Source: a virus. From it: a stretch of 45,696 bases of DNA. The translations under genes were made by a program, and so were the position numbers. The stretch covers positions 1 to 45,696 of IMG/VR virus record IMGVR_UViG_3300008110_010842, one strand, 5' to 3'. The notes beneath the pieces are model-generated. The model saw only the letters and a program-made list of their open reading frames with translations, made no database searches and was not told the DNA's origin. Positions within the stretch are counted from its first letter, which is position 1; the number at the start of each line of letters is the position of its first letter. This document shows, piece by piece, positions 8,322-17,313 of the stretch.

Positions 8322-9979
8322 ATTACTACTTTCCATTTTCAGAAAAAGCAAAAATCATTGAATTGGGCGGTGGCACCAGACCTTATTTCAGGCCAAATCT
8401 AGATGTGCGAAAAGCAGAAAATGTTGACATTGTTGCTGATTTCAACGAGCCTCTTCCTATAGAAAATGAAGAATACGATGGTGTCTTTAGCTCCTATTGC
8501 ATCGAACATATCTCTTGGAGGAAAGTCAAACAGTTTCTCAAGGAAGTTCACAGAATTCTTAAACCCGGCGGCAAAGCTGTTTTTATCACCGCAAATACCG
8601 AACGACAAATGCAATGGGTACTAGATCATGATGAATGGGATGATGAATGCTCATGCATTATTTTCGGTGATCAAGATTATGCAGACAACACTCACAGAAA
8701 CAGCCTCAACCCAAAATACGCCATCAAGCTTTGTGGTGATGCTGGCTTTGAAAACGTCTTGGTAGTTCCACATGGTGAACTTGCAACAGACATGATTATT
8801 GAAGTTTCAAAACCTGAAAGTAAAAACATGAGCACTTCTGAAAGAAAAGAACTTTTTGACAAACATTATTTCAACGGCGGCGGCAAAGTTGGCGGCTATG
8901 CCTACGAAGGATATTGGGATTATCCTGTACACTGGGTTACTTTTGAACACCTTATGTCACACAATCCCAAATCAGTTCTTGAAATAGGTGCAGCTAGAGG
9001 GTATCTCCTTAAGAGATTTGAAGCAGAAGGCATACCTGCCAAAGGCGTTGAAATTTCTAAACATTGCTATCTCACCCGAGTAACAGACGCTGTACAAGAA
9101 TTTGACGTTTGCCAAACTCCTTGGCCATTCAAAGATAAAGAATTTGATCTTTGCTATTCAATGGCGGTTCTTGAACATATTCCAGAAGAATTTGTTGCGA
9201 CAATCATGGGAGAAATTGAAAGAGTTTCACAAAGAGGCATTCACGGAATCGATTTTGGTGAAAATGATGATGGATTTGACAAAACTCACTGCACACTTAG
9301 AACCAAAGAATGGTGGGTCGAACGCATGCCCAAAAACCAAATTCCTCTCGACAAAGAAGAACTTGAACAAGGCAGTCTCTCTCTAGCCATTCCTTCTGGT
9401 GATGGAAAATTAAAGCTGAATATAGGCAGTTTTACAGTCATGTTCCATCATGGTTGGATTAACATGGATATCGTTCCATTGACAGATTTTGCCAGCAAAC
9501 ATCAGTACAAATTCATTCAATACGATGCGAAGACACGCATGCCATTTGAGGATAATTCAGTTGATTATATAGTTTGCAGCCACTTACTAGAACACCTAAA
9601 TCAAAAAGATGGATTTGCTTTTCTCATGGAGTGCAACAGAGTCATGAAACCCGGTGCAGTAGCCAGATTTATTGTGCCGGATGCAGAAACCCTAATTAAG
9701 CTTTATGAAAACAAACAGCTATCTAAGTTTAATGAAATTAATGAAGGGTGTGAAATAGCCGTTTTTGAATCGGCAAAACTATGGAGCCTTCTGTTTGAAG
9801 GACATGCAATAGCTTATGATTACGAAGGTCTTAAATCTATAGGCGAAGCTGCTGGTTTTTTAGTTAATAGACAAAACTTTAACTCTGGCAACGAACAAAT
9901 ACTTAAAGAAACTATGGATTTCCTTCCAGATCTGAGCCTCTACGTCGAGCTTTGCAGCAGAGTATCTCCATCAAGTTGA
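8318..9979 (+). CDS. Triple-domain SAM-dependent methyltransferase
   Basis: The 553-residue protein has three class I methyltransferase-like segments in tandem. Domain 1 (about 10-115) has IIELGGGTRP, YDGVFSSYCIEHI and ILKPGGKAVFI. Domain 2 (about 218-320) has SVLEIGAARGYLLKRFE and FDLCYSMAVLEHIPEE. Domain 3 (about 365-470) has LKLNIGSF, VDYIVCSHLLEHLNQKDG and RVMKPGAVARFIVPD. All show the S/C-x-x-(L/I)-E-H step typical of small-molecule or sugar methyltransferases. The SAM-binding glycines look intact in domains 1 and 2 and weaker in domain 3. A good AAGGAG precedes the ATG, which overlaps the previous TGA. As the last gene of the glycosyltransferase run it may cap or modify the same glycan. 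The end overlaps the convergent neck gene by 40 bases. Confidence 0.85.
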   Translation: MNYYFPFSEKAKIIELGGGTRPYFRPNLDVRKAENVDIVADFNEPLPIENEEYDGVFSSYCIEHISWRKVKQFLKEVHRILKPGGKAVFITANTERQMQWVLDHDEWDDECSCIIFGDQDYADNTHRNSLNPKYAIKLCGDAGFENVLVVPHGELATDMIIEVSKPESKNMSTSERKELFDKHYFNGGGKVGGYAYEGYWDYPVHWVTFEHLMSHNPKSVLEIGAARGYLLKRFEAEGIPAKGVEISKHCYLTRVTDAVQEFDVCQTPWPFKDKEFDLCYSMAVLEHIPEEFVATIMGEIERVSQRGIHGIDFGENDDGFDKTHCTLRTKEWWVERMPKNQIPLDKEELEQGSLSLAIPSGDGKLKLNIGSFTVMFHHGWINMDIVPLTDFASKHQYKFIQYDAKTRMPFEDNSVDYIVCSHLLEHLNQKDGFAFLMECNRVMKPGAVARFIVPDAETLIKLYENKQLSKFNEINEGCEIAVFESAKLWSLLFEGHAIAYDYEGLKSIGEAAGFLVNRQNFNSGNEQILKETMDFLPDLSLYVELCSRVSPSS

Positions 9980-10752
9980 ACACCGCCGTTTGGACCGGGC
10001 GGATTTTTAATCTTAGAACGAATTCTGCCAAGCATGATCTTTGCAAAGCAAAGAGCGCCTTCTTGCATAACCTGCTGTACTCTGGGCCAATCATTGTTCT
10101 TTTGAATGTATTGAACAACAACTCTGTGAACCCTATATGGTATTGGGTAAATTTTGATGTTTTGATAACCGCCATAAAATTCCCAACCACCAATATTAGA
10201 AGCCATTCTGGAGTACATTTGTTCGTATCCTTTATAGAGTTGCCACTCTCCCGCCCTTCCCCATATGGGCTGCACAGGATCAATCATGCCGCCCTGTATA
10301 CTTGCATACGCACCGCCGGGATAGAAATACTCTACAGGTATTGCACCACCCAGATCGCTAGATTGGAATGCAAAAGTGCCAGTTTCTTTATAAAAGACAT
10401 TCTTGATGTAACCCACATCTACTGGCATTTCGTAAATAGATTTGCCCGGAATGGTATTAAAAACATAATATCTAAAAAATTCACTTGGTGCCCATTCCTC
10501 AAGAATTTGCAAGGAATGGTCTACTGCCAAATCAAGCTGTTGTTCATCTAGTTCTATTTGTACTACTGGGGCACCAAGCATCAGCAAAACATAATCTTTA
10601 AGTTGCCCCCTGATTTTGCCACGATTAGGCCTAGGCCCGAGCCTAGACACGTCCAAGGGATCGGTTGGTCCAAGATTGTAATTTGCCTGATTACAGTTGA
10701 TCACATCTTGTGATGGTTTTTTCAGGTACAGAGTGCTATTGTAAGTTGCCAT
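9940..10752 (-). CDS. Neck / head-completion protein, T4 gp13-like
   Basis: The 270-residue protein contains GQLKDYVLLMLGAPVVQIEL and then DEQQLDLAVDHSLQILEEW (about residues 48-87). This 'L-G-A-P-V-x-x-(I/V)-x-(L/V)-D-x-x-Q-(L/I)-x-x-x-(V/I)-D' helix pair is characteristic of the T4-like neck protein gp13 of cyanophages and relatives, which seals the portal after packaging. The rest is rich in aromatic residues and Gly (GGWEFYGGYQNIKIYPIPYR). There is no Shine-Dalgarno sequence; a late-type CATAAATA box ends only 4 nt before the ATG. The gene lies opposite the neighbouring virion genes. The gp13 assignment is by motif memory and should be checked by profile search. Confidence 0.6.
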   Translation of the reverse strand: MATYNSTLYLKKPSQDVINCNQANYNLGPTDPLDVSRLGPRPNRGKIRGQLKDYVLLMLGAPVVQIELDEQQLDLAVDHSLQILEEWAPSEFFRYYVFNTIPGKSIYEMPVDVGYIKNVFYKETGTFAFQSSDLGGAIPVEYFYPGGAYASIQGGMIDPVQPIWGRAGEWQLYKGYEQMYSRMASNIGGWEFYGGYQNIKIYPIPYRVHRVVVQYIQKNNDWPRVQQVMQEGALCFAKIMLGRIRSKIKNPPGPNGGVQLDGDTLLQSST

Positions 10753-10756
10753 AACT

Positions 10757-10764
10757 TATTTATG
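10757..10764 (-). promoter_or_regulatory. Late-promoter-like box CATAAATA
   Basis: This resembles the T4 late consensus TATAAATA. It ends 4 nt before the ATG of the gp13-like gene, which has no ribosome site, so the transcript could be leaderless. Confidence 0.4.
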
Positions 10765-10807
10765 AAAAAACGGAAGAAAAACTATTAAATAGTTATTGAG
10801 GTGTAAG

Positions 10808-13630
10808 ATGGCTGATTTATTAAGTTTAAAAAATAAATTTCAACAACTTCTGCTTGGAGAACAAGTAGACCGAAATGTAGGGGTTTTGAGCGAGGCTGTA
10901 ATTGGTGCAGTAGCTAAAATACCATATGTTATCGGGCCTGATGACAAGGCATTTTTGGATCAATTTGATCCAGTTTTCTATAAAAGTGCAATAAAAGCAA
11001 GATTTGATTTGCTATTCAATGAACTTGTCAAAATCAACAAAATTCAAGCTCCAGAGTTTAAAAAGAAATTCAACACATATTACAAGCAAGAGCTTGCTCA
11101 ATTTAAGAAAGATCATCATAAAAATCTTGATCAACACGCCAAAGAACACTTGGCTGAGCGTCATGCTTATGCCAGAGCAAAAGAGGATATTGCCTCTGAT
11201 CCAGCATTTCAGAAACTTATTCCACAAAAAGATTTAGGCTATCACGATTTTGTGGTATCCACGGGTGCTGGTGCGGGTCAGACAAAAACTGTAAAAGCTT
11301 TACCTTACATTTATGGCCCAAACGGATTGTTGAAAAAGCTTGAGGGCACACCCGGAAGAATGGATGGTCATGATTTATTTAATCCTAGGATGGATGAGAT
11401 ACCGCTGATAAACCCTGCCAGTGGCGAAATTGAAATGGATCCAGACACAAACGAACCCATGACAAGAAAAGTAAAAGTCACGGATGGATTTATTTTCCCA
11501 ACAATAGAAGCAATACAAGACAGAATAGACGATCATCTTAAGCACATGGCAGATGGGTTGATTCTTCCAAGCAACCAAGAAGAGGAGGATGCCTATAGTC
11601 CTTCAAACAGAGTTAATTTTAAACCTGTAAGATCATCACGTGGTTATTTGAGAGATACAAAAACAAAAGAATTTTACATTAAAGATTTTCAGAAACGATT
11701 CAAGCAAGATGAAGACAACAATAATAAATCTGCATCTGAATCTGAGAAAACAGCAAATGCTCGAAGACGAGCTTTGACAGAATTCGCCAGATTGGTAAAT
11801 CTTCCAACAACTCCGCTCATGTATAGCAATGGAAATCCTATGCGTGGAGCGGAGATTATAAAGGATAGCAGAAATCAACCTGTCTCCGTGATTTTAGCCA
11901 GTGACAGCGCAGTAGATAGAGATGGGGTGCCTGTCAACGTGATTAAGCTTCCACACAAAAAAGTAAAAATAAATGGCGTAGAGAGAGAAGTTCCTGTTTT
12001 GCTTTCTGGAATGCCTATTAAACGAATGGAAGATCCTGCCGAACAAGAATATGCTGCGCAAAATGGAATGGAATTGGGCAGAGATTATTACAATCCAGTC
12101 ACAAAAGCCTACGAGAAATTGTTTAGAAAACTAAATCCAACTGAGATGAGGGACTCTTATCAGGGCAAAAGAGGATTTATTGTATCTGGTTCATTTGATC
12201 CAAACAGAAATTCTCCTCAAGCCAAGTTTATGCCATCTTCTAATCCCAAATACAGTCGCATAAGCAAATCAATACTAGACCCTGTAAATCGCATTTACAG
12301 AGATGATAGATATACCCCTCTTACCTTTGTGGAATTTGTAAAGTATTCTGTAGACAAATGGCTTAGAGAATCTTGCAAAATGGACGGAAGAGATTTGTGT
12401 ATCGAAAAGCTAATTTTGAGTAATTTTGCACAAAATCTTTATACATTAGCGCAGATTAAAATTATGGACAATTTAAATGATGATGACATTTATGATCGTT
12501 TTACAGGCCGCATAAGGATAGAAAAGTTGAAGAAATTTATTGCTGACGAATTGAACAGATTCTTGCAGCAAGATCTTGGTCGTGGAACGAGGAAAAATCG
12601 TCAAAATTCTTTGCGCAGTCGTAAGGAAAGTTTACGTTGCGAGGTAAGAGCCGGTACTGCTGGCCAGTGTGTGTTCAACTATGATATTGATAAGTTTGTA
12701 CAGGAATTTATCAAGAACAAATTGCACATTACCAAATTGAAACCTGCAAAAAATGTTTCTGATTTAAGAAGTGAAATAGTAATTGAAATTGCGGCGATGT
12801 ATTCAATGCTTGACATGATACATTTGCTTTATGAAGAGCAAAACAAATCAACAGCGAATGCAAGATCGGAAACATTTAGAAACAATGTCATGGTATTGTC
12901 TCCTGCTGATTTTGTGAGAGCTTGCGAAGATGAAATAACAAATATTTTGAATTCTATTAGTGGCAAGACAAAAGATGCCAAGAAAAAGGAAATGTTGAAG
13001 AAATTCAAAGATTTGTTTGCAGCACGTGACATGGGCAAACTTCCAGAACTCGTTAAAAATTATAAAGATCAACAGACAGCAAGAATCAGGCAGCCATTTA
13101 CCCTAAGAAACAGGGAAGATCTTGAGGCAGAGGTGAGAACTACTCCTACAACCGTGGTTGATAAGCTTCAAGCTGCTATTGATGAATATAACAAGCGCAT
13201 GGACCGCAATCCTGTTTTTGATGACAAAGATATTATCAAAGGTCTTGTAATTGGCTTAAACAAAGATGAATTGAAGAAATTTAGAACAGCTATTTCGCCA
13301 ACCCAAGTATCAGCAAAAGCCAAGATAAAATCGGCAAATAAAGCTGCCGATGCCATAACTAACGCATTTGAATCTGCAAAGTTAGCTGCAAAAACTGCTA
13401 GAAAAAAACTTGCCGTCAAAGACATTCCATTCTTGTTGTTGAAAGATTTTTTTGATATGGACGGTTACGAGGAAAGGTTGAAGTTTGCCGACAAGACCTC
13501 TTTGACTAAATTGAGGAAAACGTTGCAAGATTGTGCTGAAATCTTGAAATCGGATGGCAATAGAGACAGGATTAGACGGTTTAATGCAAGATTGCAAAGA
13601 GTTGAAACCGCCTTGGAGGGCAAGTCTTAA
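10808..13630 (+). CDS. Large Lys-rich helical protein of unknown function
   Basis: I do not recognise this 940-residue protein. Start ATG 10808 has GAGGT 5 nt upstream; a longer TTG start at 10796 is unlikely. It is rich in Lys, Arg, Asp and Asn and predominantly helical by composition, especially residues 560-940 (for example KDAKKKEMLKKFKDLFAARD and AKAKIKSANKAADAITNAFE). Residues 130-420 look more globular with Gly/Pro turns. No membrane segment, signal peptide or catalytic motif is visible. Its place among neck and tail genes, and its size, suggest a virion or assembly protein. Its end overlaps the convergent gene by 4 bases. Confidence 0.8.
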   Translation: MADLLSLKNKFQQLLLGEQVDRNVGVLSEAVIGAVAKIPYVIGPDDKAFLDQFDPVFYKSAIKARFDLLFNELVKINKIQAPEFKKKFNTYYKQELAQFKKDHHKNLDQHAKEHLAERHAYARAKEDIASDPAFQKLIPQKDLGYHDFVVSTGAGAGQTKTVKALPYIYGPNGLLKKLEGTPGRMDGHDLFNPRMDEIPLINPASGEIEMDPDTNEPMTRKVKVTDGFIFPTIEAIQDRIDDHLKHMADGLILPSNQEEEDAYSPSNRVNFKPVRSSRGYLRDTKTKEFYIKDFQKRFKQDEDNNNKSASESEKTANARRRALTEFARLVNLPTTPLMYSNGNPMRGAEIIKDSRNQPVSVILASDSAVDRDGVPVNVIKLPHKKVKINGVEREVPVLLSGMPIKRMEDPAEQEYAAQNGMELGRDYYNPVTKAYEKLFRKLNPTEMRDSYQGKRGFIVSGSFDPNRNSPQAKFMPSSNPKYSRISKSILDPVNRIYRDDRYTPLTFVEFVKYSVDKWLRESCKMDGRDLCIEKLILSNFAQNLYTLAQIKIMDNLNDDDIYDRFTGRIRIEKLKKFIADELNRFLQQDLGRGTRKNRQNSLRSRKESLRCEVRAGTAGQCVFNYDIDKFVQEFIKNKLHITKLKPAKNVSDLRSEIVIEIAAMYSMLDMIHLLYEEQNKSTANARSETFRNNVMVLSPADFVRACEDEITNILNSISGKTKDAKKKEMLKKFKDLFAARDMGKLPELVKNYKDQQTARIRQPFTLRNREDLEAEVRTTPTTVVDKLQAAIDEYNKRMDRNPVFDDKDIIKGLVIGLNKDELKKFRTAISPTQVSAKAKIKSANKAADAITNAFESAKLAAKTARKKLAVKDIPFLLLKDFFDMDGYEERLKFADKTSLTKLRKTLQDCAEILKSDGNRDRIRRFNARLQRVETALEGKS

Positions 13631-14298
13631 GAAGTAAAAGCCGGATGATCTTCACTTGGCAGGCACCGGATGAAAAAACCTTCCGGTGCTGGTTTTATTG
13701 CATCAATTTTCCACCATCTTTTTTCAAAATTTTGTGGATATAAAATAGAAAATTTTTCTAAATTTTGCAGATGAGTCCAAAAAACCAAGAACATGTCTGT
13801 TTCTTCTATGAGTATTACTTCAAAGGTAAATCTCTTGCCATATGATATTTTTACAGATCTATCATTGTAAAGGTCGTCGTGAAACTGCTTCACGGTAGCT
13901 GGCAAACAATGCAAGACTGTTTTTTTGAAGTTCTTAAGTTTATCATTGATTTGCGATGGCCTAATAATACCATCGTCTTTATTGGTCACAAACGCAGAAT
14001 CTGGAGGTGGAGGAGGCTTATATTCTTGGTCAAAATTAGGTAAGACAAGCTTTTCTGGCTCTGGTTCTGGCTTTGTATTTATTTGTATTTTTTCAGCTGG
14101 TTTTTCCTCAAGTGTTGTAACTTGGCCTAAATTAATTTTTTTTGATTGTGGTTTTGCAACTGTAGCACTATTGGATTCTGTTTGCTGTTGAAAATCCATA
14201 TTATGGACTTCAAACCCGCTCCATATGTCTTGTACTTTCATGATGGGGTTTGGAGACCTTAGTTTATAAACACTGCCATCCTTATTTTTTATTGTCAT
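13627..14298 (-). CDS. Unknown protein with Pro-rich linker
   Basis: The 223-residue protein has a short N-terminal segment (DGSVYKLRSPNPIMKVQDIW), a low-complexity Lys/Glu/Pro linker (KPEPEPEKLV, then PPPPPDSAF) at about residues 70-105, and a C-terminal globular region with KQFHDDLYNDRSVKISYGKR and WTHLQNLEKFSILYP, then a Trp-rich RWWKIDAI. I do not recognise the family. It is transcribed singly, convergent with the large gene and divergent from the gene at 14352. Upstream is an AT-rich TTATAATAGAT run directly before the ATG and no Shine-Dalgarno sequence. A virion or adaptor role is possible from context only. Confidence 0.75.
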   Translation of the reverse strand: MTIKNKDGSVYKLRSPNPIMKVQDIWSGFEVHNMDFQQQTESNSATVAKPQSKKINLGQVTTLEEKPAEKIQINTKPEPEPEKLVLPNFDQEYKPPPPPDSAFVTNKDDGIIRPSQINDKLKNFKKTVLHCLPATVKQFHDDLYNDRSVKISYGKRFTFEVILIEETDMFLVFWTHLQNLEKFSILYPQNFEKRWWKIDAIKPAPEGFFIRCLPSEDHPAFTS

Positions 14299-14304
14299 AT
14301 CTAT

Positions 14305-14312
14305 TATAAATG
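14305..14312 (+). promoter_or_regulatory. Late-promoter-like box TATAAATG
   Basis: This near match to TATAAATA lies 39 nt before ATG 14352 in the divergent gap between two probable virion genes. It sits in a near palindrome (ATTATAAAT/ATTTATAAT) that could serve both directions. Confidence 0.35.
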
Positions 14313-14351
14313 AGTGTGTTAATCAATATATATTTAAAAGCGAGGTAAAAA

Positions 14352-14756
14352 ATGGCCCTAGTTGTTCCAAATAATAGCGAAGTAACTATGTTGCAAAGAT
14401 TATTGGGCTACACTGCCGCAAACAACCAAGTTTTGCGTTTGTATACCAACGATTTGACACCAACAGAATCAACAAATTATACAGATATCACTCAGTCAAG
14501 TGCATCTGGTTATGCCGCAATCACTTTAACCACGGCAAGTTGGACAGTCAGCACTGCTGCTGGCACAACGACTGGCACCTATGCCGAACAAACTTTCACA
14601 TTTTCAGCGACTGAAACCCTGTATGGGTACTATGTCACTGATTCAACGAGTCCAACGCCGAACTTGTTGTGGGTGGAGCGTTTTACTGGTGCTCCATTCA
14701 TTCTTCCAAGCACTGGTGGACAAGTTGCAATTACACCTACTGTAAACCTTGAATAA
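14352..14756 (+). CDS. Small beta-rich probable virion protein
   Basis: The 134-residue protein starts MALVVPNNSEVTMLQRLLGY and continues with LRLYTNDLTPTESTNYTDIT, SGYAAITLTTASWTVST, FTFSATETLYGYYVTDS and LWVERFTGAPFIL. This alternating Thr/Ser/Tyr pattern points to a beta-sandwich. Small proteins with the same layout (an N-terminal MALVVPN helix, a K/R-L-Y-x-N-D strand and a YGYYV strand) occur among phage structural genes, but I cannot assign a position in the particle. A good GAGGT lies before the ATG, and the probable late box at 14305 would give a 5' leader. Confidence 0.8.
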   Translation: MALVVPNNSEVTMLQRLLGYTAANNQVLRLYTNDLTPTESTNYTDITQSSASGYAAITLTTASWTVSTAAGTTTGTYAEQTFTFSATETLYGYYVTDSTSPTPNLLWVERFTGAPFILPSTGGQVAITPTVNLE

Positions 14757-14765
14757 TGGTATAAA

Positions 14766-16133
14766 ATGTTTGATATTTTATTTAAAGACTGGTTGCAGAT
14801 TTGTGAAGCCCTTGGCGACAAAGATATTCATGAGACTGAAAACAGGTTTGGCAGTTTTTTTGAGCAGTACATACAGCCTCTCGCAAAGGCTTTGATTAAT
14901 CATGCCAAAAAAAACCGAAATTTTTTGAATGAAATACAAAAGACACAAATACAAAAAGTTTTGTCTGAAACTTTGAACCCTGCGATAATAGCCATGAATG
15001 CTGGAGGATCCAGCGTTGCCATGTATACTCCTTTTGTATCAAAAGATTATGCTTCTGCCGTATATGGATATGAACCAAAAGCATTTGGTAAAAAGAGGCC
15101 TACTGGTTGGCTAAACAACACATGGAACAGATTTATTAAAGATGGTGAAAAATTTGTATTTAAAAATTACAAAACTTTTCAAGATTATTTAAAATACATC
15201 AGGTCAAACACAAAAGCGTCTTATGAAATTAATTCATTTGATACTTTGCTTTATTGGATGATACTGCGTTTGAAGATTGCGTTATGGTCGGCTACAAGAT
15301 CTGAAAAATCTAAAACTGCAAATATTTCTTTGGACGGTGATTCAGCTGGGAGCAATGTGGAGGATAAAAGTAGCACTAATATTCCAGACATGCCTTTAAA
15401 AATCCAAGATTGTTTCACAAAATATTTTAAAACTAAAGCTGCAAGTCTTGAGCCGAAGGTCAAAGCTTATTTGGCTAACATGGATAGTCCTGCATTTTTT
15501 AACGAGCCGAAAAGTGCATCCGGATATGATGCGGCGAGAATCTATTTATGGTACTATTTAACATGCAAACATTTGTCAGAAAATGCAGATGCTTTGTATC
15601 CTACGGTCAAAAAACTTTATGAGTATTTGGGCGAAATAAGTAGTGCCAGATCAGGCAAAGAACAAAGCATGTTAATCCGAAGCTTCTTGCACACCTTTGA
15701 TGCTCAAAAATCTGCGCCTGTGCGCCAACATATTGTTTCCGTCCTGAAAAGCGGCGATGATAATTCTCGGCTTGGTTTGGGCAGCATCGCTGTTTCAATA
15801 TTTAGAAACTTTGTGAGATGCTCTGATGCTCCAGATCCTGCCGAAGCTATAGTGGCATCCATGCCGAACCTTGCTGGAATCAAATCCTACATTAATGGCA
15901 TTAAAGATCAAGTAACTTGCAGAAGTAAAACTGAAAAGCTTGATATACATGGAGACAGGCCTAATAAAGATTCTGGAGAAATGGAAAAAGTTGATTTTCT
16001 CGTCAAGCATTTTTTCATGCTGACATACCCTACTCATCAATTTGCCGAGATACAGCGTGAAATATTGGCTAACGAACTTTACAAAGAATTAACTGCTTGC
16101 ATGATGCTTCCTCAAGAAGATGAGGAAGAATGA
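14766..16133 (+). CDS. Unknown 455-residue protein in the neck/tail run
   Basis: The protein is mostly helical, opening MFDILFKDWLQICEALGDKD and then ENRFGSFFEQYIQPLAKALI, with a Ser/Asp-rich break near residues 180-210 (SLDGDSAGSNVEDKSS) and an acidic tail EEDEEE. There is no membrane segment and no recognisable catalytic motif. It follows the small beta-rich gene by 9 bases, and its TGA overlaps the ATG of the gp14-like gene (ATGA), so it is probably co-expressed with virion genes. I do not recognise a homologue. Confidence 0.8.
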   Translation: MFDILFKDWLQICEALGDKDIHETENRFGSFFEQYIQPLAKALINHAKKNRNFLNEIQKTQIQKVLSETLNPAIIAMNAGGSSVAMYTPFVSKDYASAVYGYEPKAFGKKRPTGWLNNTWNRFIKDGEKFVFKNYKTFQDYLKYIRSNTKASYEINSFDTLLYWMILRLKIALWSATRSEKSKTANISLDGDSAGSNVEDKSSTNIPDMPLKIQDCFTKYFKTKAASLEPKVKAYLANMDSPAFFNEPKSASGYDAARIYLWYYLTCKHLSENADALYPTVKKLYEYLGEISSARSGKEQSMLIRSFLHTFDAQKSAPVRQHIVSVLKSGDDNSRLGLGSIAVSIFRNFVRCSDAPDPAEAIVASMPNLAGIKSYINGIKDQVTCRSKTEKLDIHGDRPNKDSGEMEKVDFLVKHFFMLTYPTHQFAEIQREILANELYKELTACMMLPQEDEEE

Positions 16134-16663
16134 TTTACAGCCAAGACGGGAGACCGTATTCTGTTACAGGATCACGACAGCAGTTTGATGATGGACTGCC
16201 CGAGCATGATTTGTTTCATATTTGGGACGAAGAGGCTATAAGAATCGGCGGTTCTCCAATTTTCTATTATGAGTTGTTTATAGATCAGAATAACGTCGAT
16301 CCAATGTATTTGGAAAGTCGTGTTAAAATGTTTAGTCCGCATCCGATACAACTTTATTGTTTTTATGAACCAGTGCCAAGCCAAAACATGCAAACTGCTT
16401 TCGGTATAGATTCTCCGGATGAAATGATATTTGAATTAAATTACAGGGCGGTTTTACGTGACTTGGGCCATGTGCCTAAAATTGGTTCTAGATTATTTAC
16501 ACCATTTTTGAAAGAGAATTGGGTAATTATAGAAAGAAAGACAGGAGAGATGAAGATGTACGGCGTAGTGCGTCTCCAGTTGATTTGTCAACGCTTCCAA
16601 GAAGACGTGGTTAGCGGCACGAATCTCAACAAGTCTCAAGATGTGGATTTTAAAATTGTCTAA
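16130..16663 (+). CDS. Probable neck / head-closure protein (gp14-like)
   Basis: In this 177-residue protein the stretch SPIFYYELFIDQNNVDPMYL recalls the 'Y-Y-x-(Y/L)-(F/I)-D-x-x-x-x-(V)-D-P-(L/M)-(F/Y)' block of phage head-closure proteins. The later HVPKIGSRLFTPFLKENWVI recalls the 'P-K-x-G-D-x-I-x-x-P-x-x-x-x-x-(F/W)-(E/V)-(I/V)' block of T4-like gp14 and other neck proteins. In T4 gp13 and gp14 form the neck between portal and tail. The position just before the gp15-like and sheath genes fits. The call rests on pattern and context, and no catalytic residues are expected. Confidence 0.5.
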   Translation: MIYSQDGRPYSVTGSRQQFDDGLPEHDLFHIWDEEAIRIGGSPIFYYELFIDQNNVDPMYLESRVKMFSPHPIQLYCFYEPVPSQNMQTAFGIDSPDEMIFELNYRAVLRDLGHVPKIGSRLFTPFLKENWVIIERKTGEMKMYGVVRLQLICQRFQEDVVSGTNLNKSQDVDFKIV

Positions 16664-16674
16664 GAGAGGTTATA

Positions 16675-17313
16675 ATGAAAAGTTTTTTTGAATTTTATCA
16701 AGTGTTAAAATCAAAGCAGCTGTTGGAACAAGACATGGCTGCTCCTGCCATGCCTCAAGTTGGCGCTGCTGCCCCAGACTTTTCTGCAAGTCCAATGGCT
16801 GGAGGTATGCCTCCTGCTCCAGCAGGAGCCACTCCTCCCATGCAGGCTGGTGGCATGCCTGCTGCTCCAGTGCCACAAGGCGCTGCGCCTGACATGGCTC
16901 CCGTTGCTCCTGAAGGCGATGAGCAATCAAATGTTGCTCCTAGCGAAGGCGAACTAGATACCGATGCTTTGGATCAAGCTGTTGAAACGATTCGCAACAT
17001 GATTCCAAATCTTGAAACACAGCTACAGCAACAGGCTGGTCAACAAGGCGAGGAAACTGCTCCTTCAATTGAAGAAGTTTTGAATCAACTTTCACAATTG
17101 ATTAACAATGCCTTGGGCAGGTCTGAAGCTCCTCCTGAAGGAGAAGAGGGCGAGGCCGCTCCCGCTGACGCTGGCATGGGTATGCCCGGTGGTTTGGAAG
17201 GCATGCAGGGCCAAATGAGCGCTGATCAGGGCATGGGCGGCGATATGGGCATGGGTGGTGACATGGGGGGCATGCAGCCCGCTCCAGCAGCCCCTGCCGC
17301 TCCCGCCGTGTAA
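16675..17313 (+). CDS. Low-complexity candidate capsid-targeted (internal head) protein
   Basis: The 212-residue protein starts MKSFFEFYQVLKSKQLLEQD and then becomes extremely rich in Ala, Pro, Met and Gly (repeats of AAPAMPQVG, GGMPPAPAG, GGMPAAPVP). A short helical Gln/Glu-rich part follows (about 90-145; QAVETIRNMIPNLETQLQQQ), then a Met/Gly tail (MGGDMGMGGDMGG). The N-terminus resembles the T4 internal-protein signal (MK-x-aromatic...) cut after (L/I)-x-E, here LLE before QD. Three or more other genes in the window share this pattern. Shine-Dalgarno GAGAGG lies before the ATG. A role inside the head or as a scaffold is inference. The 3' end overlaps the convergent gene by 88 bases. Confidence 0.75.
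   Translation: MKSFFEFYQVLKSKQLLEQDMAAPAMPQVGAAAPDFSASPMAGGMPPAPAGATPPMQAGGMPAAPVPQGAAPDMAPVAPEGDEQSNVAPSEGELDTDALDQAVETIRNMIPNLETQLQQQAGQQGEETAPSIEEVLNQLSQLINNALGRSEAPPEGEEGEAAPADAGMGMPGGLEGMQGQMSADQGMGGDMGMGGDMGGMQPAPAAPAAPAV

Noticed and set aside
12564-12576. CTTGCAGCAAGA inside the 940-residue gene
   Set aside because: Only the first 12 bases match the shared promoter, and it sits in coding sequence.
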